A stretch of DNA of 64,000 nt from Pseudomonas solani (GTDB lineage: Bacteria > Pseudomonadota > Gammaproteobacteria > Pseudomonadales > Pseudomonadaceae). The position numbers and the translations under genes were made by a program. This document shows positions 9,562 through 17,204 of this stretch, in pieces; position 1 is the first letter of the stretch; every line of letters begins with the position of its first letter. Under the pieces are notes generated by a model. The model did not search any database. It was given only the letters and a program-made list of their open reading frames with translations, and was not told the origin of the DNA. The stretch covers positions 1,510,501-1,574,500 of the forward strand of contig NZ_AP023081.1 in NCBI RefSeq assembly GCF_026072635.1, given 5' to 3'.

Positions 9562-10845
9562 TCAGATCACCACGCGCAAGCACTGGCCCGCGTGGTACAG
9601 CGAGAAGCCGAGCTCGTAGAGCCCACTGCGCAGCGCCGGTGCGCCGACATCGCGCATCGGCTGGAAGGGCATGGGCAGCGAGGCGGCGGAACCGCTGCTG
9701 AGGAAGTCGGCGAAGGCCTGGCCGACCACGGTGCCGGTGGTCACGCCACGACCGTTGTAACCGGTCACCGCCACCAGGCCCGGCGCCGGCTCGAACAGGC
9801 GCATCAGGTGGTCGGGGGTGAAGGCGATACAGCCGGTCCAGCTGAAGTCCCACTGCACCTTGCCCAGGTAGGGGAAGTAATGGCCCTGGATGCGATCGGC
9901 CCAGGCCTGGAGGAACCACAAGGGCTTGCGCGTGCCGTTGCCCAGGCTGCCCAGCAGCAGGCGGCCGTCGGCGTCGCGGCGGATGCTGCTGAGCACCTGG
10001 CGCGTGTCCCAGGAACCCTGCCCGCCCGGCAGGATGCGCGCCGCCGCCTCGCCGTGCAGGGGCTCGGAGGCGACCTGGTAGTAGTAGCCGGGGAAGAAGT
10101 TGCGGCGCAGCTCGGTCCACTCGCCTTCGGTGTAGGCGTTGGAGGCGATCACCACCTGCGGGGCGATCACGCTGCCGTGTTCGGTGACCACACACCAGGC
10201 ATCGCCCTGGCGCTCCAGGCGGGACACGGCGCTGTGCTGGAACAGCGAGCCGCCCAGGTAGCGCACCGCCTGGGCCAGGCCCCGGGTGTAGGCCATGGGG
10301 TTGAGGGTGCCGGCGCGACGGTCGAGCAGCGCGGCAGCGATACGCTCGGTGCCGGTGGCATCCCGGCAGGCCTGGCCGGTGAGCAGTTCCACCGGCGCAC
10401 CACGGCGCTGCCATTGCTCGCAGCGGCTGGCGAGGTCGGCCTGGCCCCGGGCGTTGTGGGCCATGTGCAGGGTGCCTTCGCGACGCAACTGGCACTCGAT
10501 GCCGTACTTCTCGATCACCGCGAAGACCTTCGCCGGCGCGCCGCCCAGGGTGCGGTTGAGCTGGGCACCGACCTGCTCGCCCAGGCCCGCTTCGATCTCG
10601 TCCGGCGGAATCCACAGCCCGGCATTGACCAGCCCGACGTTGCGCCCCGAACCGCCGTGGCCCACTTCATGGGCCTCCAGCACGCAGACCCGCTTGCCCT
10701 GTTCCAGCAGGCGGATGGCGGCGTTGAGCCCGGTGATGCCGCCGCCGATGACGCAGACATCGGCGCGAACCTCGCCGTTCAGCGTCTCGGTCTTCGGCAG
10801 CGCCGGCGTCAGATACTCCCAGAGGCACTCCTGGCGCAGGGGCAT
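9562..10845 (-). CDS. amaA: FAD-dependent oxidoreductase, probable L-pipecolate oxidase AmaA
   Basis: 427 residues from the ATG at 10845, nine bases after an AAGGA ribosome binding site; an upstream ATG at 10854 is too close to it. The N-terminal dinucleotide fold ADVCVIGGGITGLNAAIRLLE followed by VLEAHEVGHGGSGRN is the FAD site of the DAO (glycine/D-amino acid oxidase) superfamily; the C-terminal FAD motif GYNGRGVTTGT is also present. Pairing with the ALDH7 gene amaB points to L-pipecolate oxidase, which feeds piperideine-6-carboxylate to AmaB in Pseudomonas lysine catabolism. A PuuB-type gamma-glutamylputrescine oxidase is the alternative, but no puu genes are near. Confidence 0.8.
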   Translation of the reverse strand: MPLRQECLWEYLTPALPKTETLNGEVRADVCVIGGGITGLNAAIRLLEQGKRVCVLEAHEVGHGGSGRNVGLVNAGLWIPPDEIEAGLGEQVGAQLNRTLGGAPAKVFAVIEKYGIECQLRREGTLHMAHNARGQADLASRCEQWQRRGAPVELLTGQACRDATGTERIAAALLDRRAGTLNPMAYTRGLAQAVRYLGGSLFQHSAVSRLERQGDAWCVVTEHGSVIAPQVVIASNAYTEGEWTELRRNFFPGYYYQVASEPLHGEAAARILPGGQGSWDTRQVLSSIRRDADGRLLLGSLGNGTRKPLWFLQAWADRIQGHYFPYLGKVQWDFSWTGCIAFTPDHLMRLFEPAPGLVAVTGYNGRGVTTGTVVGQAFADFLSSGSAASLPMPFQPMRDVGAPALRSGLYELGFSLYHAGQCLRVVI

Positions 10846-10874
10846 GGACGGCATTCCTTAGGGCGGCGGCCCGG

Positions 10875-12365
10875 TCAGTCGAAGGTGATGCCCTGGGCCA
10901 GCGGCAGTTCGTGGGAGTAGTTCACCGTGGCGGTCTGCCGGCGCATGTAGGCCTTCCAGGAATCCGAGCCGGACTCGCGCCCGCCACCGGTCTCCTTCTC
11001 GCCACCGAAGGCGCCGCCGATCTCCGCGCCGCTGGGGCCGATGTTGACATTGGCGATGCCGCAGTCGCTGCCCACCGCCGAGGTGAACAGCTCGGCCTCG
11101 CGCACATCGGTGGTGAACAGGCAGGACGACAGGCCCTGGGGCACTTCGTTGTTGAGGCGCAGCGCGTCGTCGAAATCGCGGTAGCCGACCACATAGAGAA
11201 TCGGCGCGAAGGTCTCGTGGCGCACCACTGCGCTCTGCCCGGGCATCTGCACGATGGCCGGCGAGACGTAATAAGCGTCGGGGAATTCGCCGGCCAGCTG
11301 GCGCTCGCCACCGAACACCTCGCCCCCCTCGGCGCGGGCCTGTTCGAGGGCGCGCTGCATGGCGTCGAAACCGGCCTTGTCGATCAGCGGGCCGATCAGG
11401 TTGCCCTGCAGCGGGTGGCCGATGCGCACCTTGGCGTAGGCGGCCTGCAGGCGGCGAACGATTTCGTCGCGCACCGACTCGTGGGCGATCAGCCGGCGCA
11501 GGGTGGTGCAGCGCTGGCCAGCGGTGCCGACGGCGCTGAAGAGGATGGCGCGCACCGCCAGGTCGAGGTCGGCGCTGGGGGCCAGGATCATCGCGTTGTT
11601 ACCGCCCAACTCGAGGATGCTGCGGGCGAAGCGGGCGGCCACGCGCGGGGCCACTTCGCGGCCCATGCGGGTGCTGCCGGTGGCGCTGACCAGGGCCACG
11701 CGGGGGTCGTCCACCAGCGCCTCGCCGGCCTCGCGATCACCGATCAGCACCTGGCTGAGGTGTGCCGGGGCACCGTCGAAGTTCTTCGCCACGCGCTCGA
11801 ACAGCGCCTGGCAGGCCAGGGCGGTGAGCGGGGTCTTCTCCGAGGGCTTCCACAGCACCGGGTTGCCGCAGACCAGCGCCAGCGCGGCGTTCCACGACCA
11901 GACCGCGACGGGGAAGTTGAAGGCGCTGATGATGCCGACCACGCCCAGGGGCTGCCAGGTCTCGCGCATGTGGTGGCCGGGGCGCTCGGAGGCGATGGTC
12001 AGGCCGTAGAGCTGGCGCGACAGGCCGACGGCGAAGTCGCAGATGTCGATCATTTCCTGCACTTCGCCCAGGCCTTCCTGGGTGATCTTGCCGGCTTCCC
12101 AGGACACCAGCTCGCCGAGGGCGGCCTTGTGCTCGCGCAGCACCTCGCCGAACTGGCGGATCAGCTCGCCACGGCGCGGCGCTGGCACCTTGCGCCAGGC
12201 CTGGAAGGCTTCGGCGGCGAGGGCGATCTTGCCCTCGACCTCGGCACGGCCCTCCAGCTGCACACGGGCGATGCGGCTGCCGTCGATGGGGGTGTGCACG
12301 GCGTGGTCGCCCTGTTGGTAGAGCTTCGGGTCGACGCCTAGGCGGTCTAGCAATGCAGCAACCAT
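10875..12365 (-). CDS. amaB: Aldehyde dehydrogenase (ALDH7), L-aminoadipate-semialdehyde / piperideine-6-carboxylate dehydrogenase AmaB
   Basis: 496 residues from the ATG at 12365, with AGGAG five bases upstream. ALDH landmarks: IISAFNFPVAVWSWNAA, catalytic Glu in ILELGGNNA, catalytic Cys in GTAGQRCTTLRRLI, and the C-terminal NVNIGPSGAEIGGAFGGEKE. This last stretch and AGQRCTT are characteristic of antiquitin-type ALDH7 enzymes. It oxidises alpha-aminoadipate semialdehyde to 2-aminoadipate with NAD, downstream of AmaA. The start lies 29 bp from the amaA start region on the same strand, so the two are co-transcribed. Confidence 0.9.
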   Translation of the reverse strand: MVAALLDRLGVDPKLYQQGDHAVHTPIDGSRIARVQLEGRAEVEGKIALAAEAFQAWRKVPAPRRGELIRQFGEVLREHKAALGELVSWEAGKITQEGLGEVQEMIDICDFAVGLSRQLYGLTIASERPGHHMRETWQPLGVVGIISAFNFPVAVWSWNAALALVCGNPVLWKPSEKTPLTALACQALFERVAKNFDGAPAHLSQVLIGDREAGEALVDDPRVALVSATGSTRMGREVAPRVAARFARSILELGGNNAMILAPSADLDLAVRAILFSAVGTAGQRCTTLRRLIAHESVRDEIVRRLQAAYAKVRIGHPLQGNLIGPLIDKAGFDAMQRALEQARAEGGEVFGGERQLAGEFPDAYYVSPAIVQMPGQSAVVRHETFAPILYVVGYRDFDDALRLNNEVPQGLSSCLFTTDVREAELFTSAVGSDCGIANVNIGPSGAEIGGAFGGEKETGGGRESGSDSWKAYMRRQTATVNYSHELPLAQGITFD

Positions 12366-12455
12366 TGGAACTCCTGGAAAGCGCTTCGGAAAAAGGTCGG
12401 CGCCAGTATTAGCCGCATGGGGGGCTTGCCAACAAACGACCTTTGCTCCACATAT

Positions 12456-12475
12456 CATTCCTTTTGCTCATGAAC
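12456..12475. promoter_or_regulatory. Putative LysR-type operator (CATTC-N11-GAAC), copy 1
   Basis: In the 124-bp divergent region between amaB and the LysR gene, TTC (12458-12460) and GAA (12472-12474) are separated by 11 bases, the T-N11-A geometry expected for LysR-type regulators. A better copy lies upstream of the DUF1338 gene (13401-13423). Position directly before the regulator start suggests autorepression; this is an inference. Confidence 0.35.
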
Positions 12476-12489
12476 CCGGCGGCCCCATC

Positions 12490-13386
12490 ATGCTCAAGCG
12501 CCACATGCCCTCCCTCACCGCCCTGCAGTGCTTCGAAGCGGTGGCGCGCCACCTCAGCTTCACCCGCGCCTCGGAGGAACTGGCCCTGACCCAGAGCGCG
12601 GTCAGCAAGCAGGTGGCGCAGCTGGAGGAGATGCTCCAGCACCTGCTGTTCCGCCGCGTGCGCCGGCGCCTGCAACTGACCCCGGCGGGCTCGCTGTACC
12701 TCTCCGAGGTGCGCAAGATCCTCACCCAGGTGGAGATGTCCACCCACTACATGCTGTCCTACGGCGGCGAAACCGAAGTGCTGCGCGTGGCCACCCCGCC
12801 CACCTTCGGCGCGCGCTGGCTGATCCCCCGGCTCAAGGGCTGGCGCCTGCGCCACCCCAATATCCACCTGGACGTGCGCAACGAGCTGGAGCCGGACGCC
12901 CTGCTCCAGGGCCGCGCCGACGTGGCGCTGTTCTTCGGCCAGGGCGCGCTGCCGGGGGCGGAGTGCATCCGCCTGTTCAGCGAGGAAGTGGTACCGGTCT
13001 GCGCGCCGTCGGCCCTGCCCGCCGAGCCCTTCACCGACCCCGCCCAGCTCACCACCCTGGTGCTGCTGCAGAACGCCACCCGCCCGGAGGCCTGGCACGA
13101 GTGGTTCCAGAACCAGGGCCGGCACACCGAGCACAGCTACCACGGGCCGCGCTTCGACACCTCCTACATGTGCATCCGCGCGGCCCAGGCCGGCTGCGGC
13201 GTGGCGCTGCTGCCACGCTTCCTGGTGGAAGAGGAGCTGGACGAGGGCAAGCTGGTGATCCCCTGGGACCACGCCATGCCCAGCCGCAACGCCTATTACC
13301 TGGCCTACCCCGAGCACGCCGCCGAGGTGCCCAAGGTGCGCGACTTCGTGCGCTGGATGCTGGAGCAGCTGGATAACGAGGCCTAG
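12490..13386 (+). CDS. LysR-family transcriptional regulator of the ama/DUF1338 locus
   Basis: 298 residues. N-terminal winged helix-turn-helix: MPSLTALQCFEAVARHLSFT then ELALTQSAVSKQVAQLEEML, then the coiled linker; residues ~95-295 form the periplasmic-binding-like effector domain (PTFGARWLIPRL, LLPRFLVEEEL). The GcvA-like form is common near amino acid catabolic genes. Divergent from amaB and followed in the same direction by the 2-oxoadipate enzyme, it is well placed to control both arms of lysine degradation. The effector (perhaps 2-aminoadipate or pipecolate) is not known. The ribosome binding site is weak; an ATG at 12508 is an alternative start. Confidence 0.88.
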   Translation: MLKRHMPSLTALQCFEAVARHLSFTRASEELALTQSAVSKQVAQLEEMLQHLLFRRVRRRLQLTPAGSLYLSEVRKILTQVEMSTHYMLSYGGETEVLRVATPPTFGARWLIPRLKGWRLRHPNIHLDVRNELEPDALLQGRADVALFFGQGALPGAECIRLFSEEVVPVCAPSALPAEPFTDPAQLTTLVLLQNATRPEAWHEWFQNQGRHTEHSYHGPRFDTSYMCIRAAQAGCGVALLPRFLVEEELDEGKLVIPWDHAMPSRNAYYLAYPEHAAEVPKVRDFVRWMLEQLDNEA

Positions 13387-13400
13387 GCAGCGCCAGCCGC

Positions 13401-13423
13401 TCATTCAGGAAAAAACGGAATGA
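13401..13423. promoter_or_regulatory. Putative LysR-type operator (TCATTC-N11-GAATGA), copy 2
   Basis: A perfect 6-bp inverted repeat, TCATTC (13401-13406) and GAATGA (13418-13423), with an A-rich 11-base spacer. It lies 84-106 bp upstream of the DUF1338 start and just after the LysR stop. The shared TTC-N11-GAA core with 12458-12474 suggests the same protein binds both. Confidence 0.45.
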
Positions 13424-13506
13424 ACCCGCCGGATTTTTTCGTTTGCCCCGCGCCCGCCCGGCTGCTTGGATAGCAGGCCCGTACAGCCACCCCCGAGCCC
13501 GTGCCG

Positions 13507-14526
13507 ATGAACACCCGTGAACGCCTCCTGCCCCTGGTCGCCCATGTGCTCGGCGAGCCCGCCGCCCGCTGGGTCGACGCCCACGTCGAAGTGCCCGCCG
13601 CCCTGGACGGCTTCGCCTTCGAGGAGGCGCGCATCCACCGCGCCTGGCTGGCCGAAGCGCTGAACCTCTGCCTGTTCAACAAGCTGGTAGAGGCGGTGCC
13701 CATCGGCCGCACCTATGTCGAGGAACAGCTGGCCGCCGGCCGCCAGGTGCTGTTCGACCACGGCGCCATCCGCACCGTGGACTGGCCCGACAACGGCGCC
13801 CTGCCCCGGGGCCGCCAGGCCTTCGTGCGCATTCTCGAGCCCCTGGGCTTCACCGATGTGCGTACCTACCCGCTGACCCGCCTGAACATGACCGGCTACG
13901 CCTACCGGCAACTGGACCTGCCCGAGGACATCGCCCAGTTCTTCGTCTCCGAGCTGCACCCGGGGCGCTTCGGCGAAGCCTTCCAGCGGGCGGTGAGTCG
14001 CGTGGTGGGCAGCAGCCGCGACCCGCTGCAGCCCCGCCACCTGGCGACCCTGGACCAGCTCTGGCGCACCCGCCACTGCAGCCGCGAGCAGGCCCTAGAC
14101 CTGTTGCCGGCGCTGTTCGACGCCTTCGGCTGCCAGCACGACGCGCCGCTGGAAAGCGACTACGAGCTGCTGCGCGAGGAAAGCGCCGAGATGGCCTGGA
14201 TCGCCACCGAGGGCAACATGTTCAACCACCTCACCGACCGCGTCGCCGACCTGGAACAGGTGGTCGCCGGGCAGAACGCCAAGGGCCGGCCGATGAAGGC
14301 CAGCATCGAGGTCTCCAGCTCCGGCCGGGTGATGCAGACCGCCTACCGCGCGGTGCAGGTGGAGCGCGAATTCATCGACGCGGCCGGCGCCAGGGTACAG
14401 CGCCAGGTGCCCGGTTCCTTCGTCGAATTCATCCAGCGCAAGGTCGACGAGGACAATGGCCGCATCGACCTCGCCTTCGACAGCAGCAACGCCCAGGGCA
14501 TCTTCAAGATGACGGCGGGGGCCTAG
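13507..14526 (+). CDS. DUF1338 protein, probable 2-oxoadipate dioxygenase/decarboxylase (HglS-like, short form)
   Basis: 339 residues from the ATG at 13507; a GTG at 13501 is possible but its only upstream GAG is too close. The DUF1338 / VOC-fold family includes HglS, which turns 2-oxoadipate into D-2-hydroxyglutarate in Pseudomonas lysine catabolism. I see the metal and substrate residues in order: H85 and R89 in FDHGAIRT, H151 in SELHPGRF and E235 in IATEGNMFNH, matching the His-x3-Arg, His, Glu set of HglS. The protein is about 100 residues shorter than the YdcJ/HglS branch (~450-465), mostly between the two His. The position beside amaAB supports the assignment. Confidence 0.78.
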   Translation: MNTRERLLPLVAHVLGEPAARWVDAHVEVPAALDGFAFEEARIHRAWLAEALNLCLFNKLVEAVPIGRTYVEEQLAAGRQVLFDHGAIRTVDWPDNGALPRGRQAFVRILEPLGFTDVRTYPLTRLNMTGYAYRQLDLPEDIAQFFVSELHPGRFGEAFQRAVSRVVGSSRDPLQPRHLATLDQLWRTRHCSREQALDLLPALFDAFGCQHDAPLESDYELLREESAEMAWIATEGNMFNHLTDRVADLEQVVAGQNAKGRPMKASIEVSSSGRVMQTAYRAVQVEREFIDAAGARVQRQVPGSFVEFIQRKVDEDNGRIDLAFDSSNAQGIFKMTAGA

Positions 14527-14603
14527 CAGGGCCTCCCAGCCCACGCAGGGTGGAGTCGTTTTACCTCCACCAAGCGGACTCGCCCCGGACACAGACTGTG
14601 TGC

Positions 14604-14619
14604 GAATTCATTCGCGATG
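14604..14619. repeat. Repeat fragment GCGAATTCATTCGCGA
   Basis: An AT-centred palindrome that matches the core of the elements at 2789-2865 and 26027-26093. The stretch 14527-14837 is otherwise gene-free and filled with repeats. Confidence 0.5.
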
Positions 14620-14684
14620 GAGTCTCCCCACACTCGAAGAGCGTCATTGCGCGCATTCATCCAGGACCGGGCGCAGAAAGGAGC

Positions 14685-14707
14685 GGTGGGCTGAAGCCCA
14701 CCCTACG
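14685..14707. repeat. Hairpin repeat GGTGGGCTGAAGCCCACC
   Basis: The palindrome GTGGGCTGAAGCCCAC is followed by CCTACG and then a run of nine C (14708-14716). The same repeat occurs at 34433-34455, and variants with CCCGGGCTGAAGCCCGGG at 17740-17760 and, inverted, 34356-34379. Confidence 0.6.
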
Positions 14708-14763
14708 CCCCCCCCCTACAAGGTGCTCGCCGGCGAGGAGTACATGAGACGAAGCTCCGCCCG

Positions 14764-14792
14764 GTGGATGAAAAAAGCGTCATCCACCCTAC
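14764..14792. repeat. Short hairpin repeat GTGGATGA...TCATCCAC, copy 2
   Basis: Same element as 2911-2940, with an A-rich loop (AAAAAGCG). It lies between the DUF1338 gene and the azurin terminator. Confidence 0.6.
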
Positions 14793-14837
14793 CCAGCTAC
14801 CACCCTTGTGCTGGCGTGAGCGGTTTTCGCCGGGCAT

Positions 14838-14864
14838 GAAAAAGGCCGCTTCACGGAGCGGCCT
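14838..14864 (-). terminator. Rho-independent terminator of azurin
   Basis: Reading the minus strand, AGGCCGCT (14857-14864), a six-base loop, AGCGGCCT (14843-14850) and a T-run (14839-14843). It starts about 20 bp after the azurin stop codon. Confidence 0.85.
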
Positions 14865-14883
14865 CTTGTCTTCGCCTGTCGGG

Positions 14884-15333
14884 TCAGTCGACCAGGGCCA
14901 GGGTGCCCTTCATCATCGAGACGTGGCCGGGGAACGAGCAGAAGAACTCGTAGCTCTCGCCAGCGGCCAGCTTGGATACGTCGATGGTGGTGCTCGCGGT
15001 CTCGCCGCCACCGATCAGCTTGGTGTGGGCGATGATGCGGGCGTCGTCGGCCTTGAGGTAGTCCTTGTCGACACCGGCGGTCATGCCTTCGGTCGCAATG
15101 GGCTGGGCATCAGCGGTCTTGCTCAGGACCCAGTTGTGGCCCATCACGTTCTTCGGCAGCTTGCCGACGTGCTTGAGGTTCACGGTGAAGGTCTTGCAGC
15201 TTTTGCTGACCTTGATTTCCTTCGTGTTGAAGGTCATCTGATCAGTGCCTTCCACGTCCACCGAACATTCAGCAGCCAGCAGAGGTGCACTGGCCAGGGC
15301 CAGCACGGATGCAACGACGAGCTTGCGAATCAT
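14884..15333 (-). CDS. azu: Azurin, periplasmic blue copper protein
   Basis: 149 residues from the ATG at 15333 with AAGGAGA upstream; the longer open frame is non-coding. Residues 1-20 are a signal peptide cleaved before AECSVDVEG, giving a mature protein of 129 residues, the azurin length. The type-1 copper ligands are visible: His in VMGHNWVLS with the adjacent Gly, and Cys, His and Met in FFCSFPGHVSMMKG; the structural disulfide uses AECSV and KSCKTF. It shuttles electrons in the periplasm, classically linked to denitrification and stress. I looked for an ANR box upstream and saw none. It has its own terminator, so it is monocistronic. Confidence 0.96.
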   Translation of the reverse strand: MIRKLVVASVLALASAPLLAAECSVDVEGTDQMTFNTKEIKVSKSCKTFTVNLKHVGKLPKNVMGHNWVLSKTADAQPIATEGMTAGVDKDYLKADDARIIAHTKLIGGGETASTTIDVSKLAAGESYEFFCSFPGHVSMMKGTLALVD

Positions 15334-15533
15334 TGGAGTCTCCTTGGCAGGTAGGGCCGGATCAGCCCAGAGGGGAGACTGCCTGAGTCGGCGCCGAGTT
15401 CCCATAACCTGCGTCAACAAACCGCAGGAATTCACTGCCCGGCGCAAGGTCTATCACGGCCATCGAGACAATCTAAGAGCGCCGGTTCCAGACGGCGCGG
15501 AAAATGGCCGCACCCCAACCGAGGAGCGCCACC

Positions 15534-15599
15534 ATGAACGTCCTGCAAAGCCTGCTCGCTGCCTACGCCGCCGGTGCCAGCGGCAACTGCGACGACTGA
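15534..15599 (+). CDS. Small ORF, 21 residues, function unknown
   Basis: ATG at 15534, TGA at 15597-15599. A consensus GAGGAG ribosome binding site lies seven bases upstream, stronger than that of most genes here. The peptide is a short hydrophobic, Ala/Leu-rich segment (LLAAYAAGA) ending in SGNCDD with a single Cys. It lies between divergent azurin and the LOG-family gene; a hairpin (CGGAAGC 15625-15631 with GCTTCCG 15646-15652) follows. It could be a small membrane-associated protein, a leader peptide for the downstream gene, or chance. I do not recognise the sequence. Confidence 0.4.
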   Translation: MNVLQSLLAAYAAGASGNCDD

Positions 15600-15701
15600 T
15601 CGCCCCACTGCGCCCACTACCGTTCGGAAGCTGCGTCCACGCGCCGCTTCCGGGACGCCGCCCGAGCCGCTAATCTTGCCGACTTTTTTCGGGAGTCGAC
15701 C

Positions 15702-16289
15702 ATGACCTTGCGCTCCGTGTGCGTATTCTGCGGTGCCAGCCCCGGCGCCAACCCTATCTACCAACGTGCCGCCAGCGACCTCGGTCGTACCCTGGCCGAG
15801 CGCGGCCTGACCCTGGTCTATGGCGGCGGTGCCGTCGGCCTGATGGGCACCGTGGCCGATGCCGCCCTGGCGGCCGGTGGCGAGGTGATCGGCATCATCC
15901 CGCAGAGCCTCAAGGAAGCCGAGATCGGCCACACGGGCCTGACCCGCCTGGAAGTGGTGGACGGCATGCACGCGCGCAAGGCCCGCATGGCCGAGCTGGC
16001 CGACGCCTTCATCGCCCTGCCCGGCGGCCTCGGCACCCTGGAAGAGCTGTTCGAAATCTGGACCTGGGGCCAGCTTGGCTACCACAGCAAGCCCCTGGGC
16101 CTGCTGGAAGTGAACAGCTTCTACGGCAAGCTCACCGAGTTCCTCGACCACCTGGTGGAAGAGCGCTTCGTGCGTGACCAGCACCGCGGCATGCTGCAGG
16201 TCGGCGGCACCCCGGAAAGCCTGCTGGAACGCCTGGAAGCCTGGCGCCCCACCGTGGCGCCGAAGTGGGTCGACCGCAAAACCCACTGA
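15702..16289 (+). CDS. LOG-family (TIGR00730) Rossmann protein, putative nucleoside-5'-monophosphate phosphoribohydrolase
   Basis: 195 residues. The signature PGGLGTLEELFE is the catalytic PGGxGTxxE of LOG proteins; SVCVFCGASPGANPIY, LVYGGGAVGLMG and DGMHARKARM are other hallmarks. The plant and some bacterial members release free cytokinin bases from riboside monophosphates, but many bacterial proteins probably hydrolyse ordinary nucleotides such as AMP. A GGGAG ribosome binding site lies six bases upstream. It is adjacent to azurin, as in P. aeruginosa. Confidence 0.9.
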   Translation: MTLRSVCVFCGASPGANPIYQRAASDLGRTLAERGLTLVYGGGAVGLMGTVADAALAAGGEVIGIIPQSLKEAEIGHTGLTRLEVVDGMHARKARMAELADAFIALPGGLGTLEELFEIWTWGQLGYHSKPLGLLEVNSFYGKLTEFLDHLVEERFVRDQHRGMLQVGGTPESLLERLEAWRPTVAPKWVDRKTH

Positions 16290-16370
16290 CCCCTCTGGAC
16301 AGCCCGGACGGCCTTGCCCCAGCATGCCGCCTGGGCTGACCCGGCCCGCCGAACGGACGTGGCCCGCCCC

Positions 16371-16817
16371 ATGAAGAAGCTCTTCATCGCCCTGCTTGTG
16401 GGCCTTGCGCTCTATGGCGTGCAACAGCGCCATCCCGGCCTGTTCCAGGGCCTCACCGGCGCGCCCGCCACCACCGCATCCAGCACCAGCGCCCAGCTGC
16501 GCCAGGCCTATGAGGATCGCCGCAGCGACCTGCAGGTCGAAGGCCGCGCCGTGGTCACCCGCGTGCTGCGCGACGACCTCAAGGGCAGCCGCCACCAACG
16601 CTTCCTGATGCGCACCGACGACGGCCTGAGCCTGCTGGTGGCGCACAACATCGACCTGGCGCCACGGGTCGAGGGCCTGCACGAAGGCGACGAGATCGAG
16701 TTCGCCGGCGAATACGAATGGAACGACAAGGGCGGGGTGATCCACTGGACCCACCACGACCCGCGCGGCCGCCACCCGGGTGGCTGGCTGAAGCACAACG
16801 GCAGGACCTATCGATAG
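16371..16817 (+). CDS. DUF3465 family secreted or membrane-anchored protein
   Basis: 148 residues from the ATG at 16371 (a longer frame upstream lacks hydrophobic or domain character). Residues 1-20 (MKKLFIALLVGLALYG) form a signal peptide or anchor. The C-terminal part is a small OB-like beta domain (GRAVVTRVLRDDLKGSRHQRF ... EGDEIEFAGEYEWNDKGGVIHWTHHDP) that ends in the DUF3465 motif HPGGWLKHNGRTYR. No function is established; the fold suggests nucleic acid or ligand binding outside the cytoplasm. It precedes the DCC protein by only ten bases, so the two form an operon. Confidence 0.8.
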   Translation: MKKLFIALLVGLALYGVQQRHPGLFQGLTGAPATTASSTSAQLRQAYEDRRSDLQVEGRAVVTRVLRDDLKGSRHQRFLMRTDDGLSLLVAHNIDLAPRVEGLHEGDEIEFAGEYEWNDKGGVIHWTHHDPRGRHPGGWLKHNGRTYR

Positions 16818-16827
16818 GGAGCGGGTG

Positions 16828-17202
16828 ATGAGCGAGGAAGAAGCACGCATCAAGGTCTACTACAACAGCGCCTGCCCGGTGTGCCGGGTGGGCATCGACG
16901 GGCAGAAGGACAAGACCACCGCCTGCCAGGTGGAGTGGGCTGACGTGCACGCCGACAACCAGGCGGTGGAGGAAATAGGCGAGGAGTTGGAGTACGTCCG
17001 CGAGCGCCTGCACCTGGTGGACGAGCAGGGCGTGAAGCGCATGGGTGTGGACGCCTTCATCGTGCTCTGGCGCCACTCCCCCAGGGAACGCTGGAAGGCT
17101 CGCCTGCTGTCCCTGCCGCTGATCCACGGGCTGGCGCAACTGGGCTACAAGGCCTTCGCCCGCCTGCTCTACCTCTGGAACCGCTCGAAGCGGCATTGGT
17201 GA
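16828..17202 (+). CDS. DCC-family (DUF393) thiol-disulfide oxidoreductase-like protein
   Basis: 124 residues from the ATG at 16828, six bases after AGGGAG; a GTG at 16825 is the alternative. The N-terminus VYYNSACPVCRVGI holds the CPVC pair that, with the neighbouring D/N position, defines the DCC family, a thioredoxin-fold group of uncertain redox role. The C-terminus contains the usual basic, hydrophobic segment (PLIHGLAQLGYKAFARLLYLWNRS). It overlaps or abuts the next gene. Confidence 0.85.
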   Translation: MSEEEARIKVYYNSACPVCRVGIDGQKDKTTACQVEWADVHADNQAVEEIGEELEYVRERLHLVDEQGVKRMGVDAFIVLWRHSPRERWKARLLSLPLIHGLAQLGYKAFARLLYLWNRSKRHW

Positions 17203-17204
17203 AC

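Noticed and set aside
13401..13440. Terminator behind the LysR gene (A-run ... ATTTTTT)
   Set aside because: The arms do not pair cleanly (two extra bases) and the symmetric TCATTC/GAATGA explains the site better as an operator.
15334..15470. ANR/Fnr box upstream of azurin
   Set aside because: I looked for TTGAT-N4-ATCAA and close variants and found none convincing.
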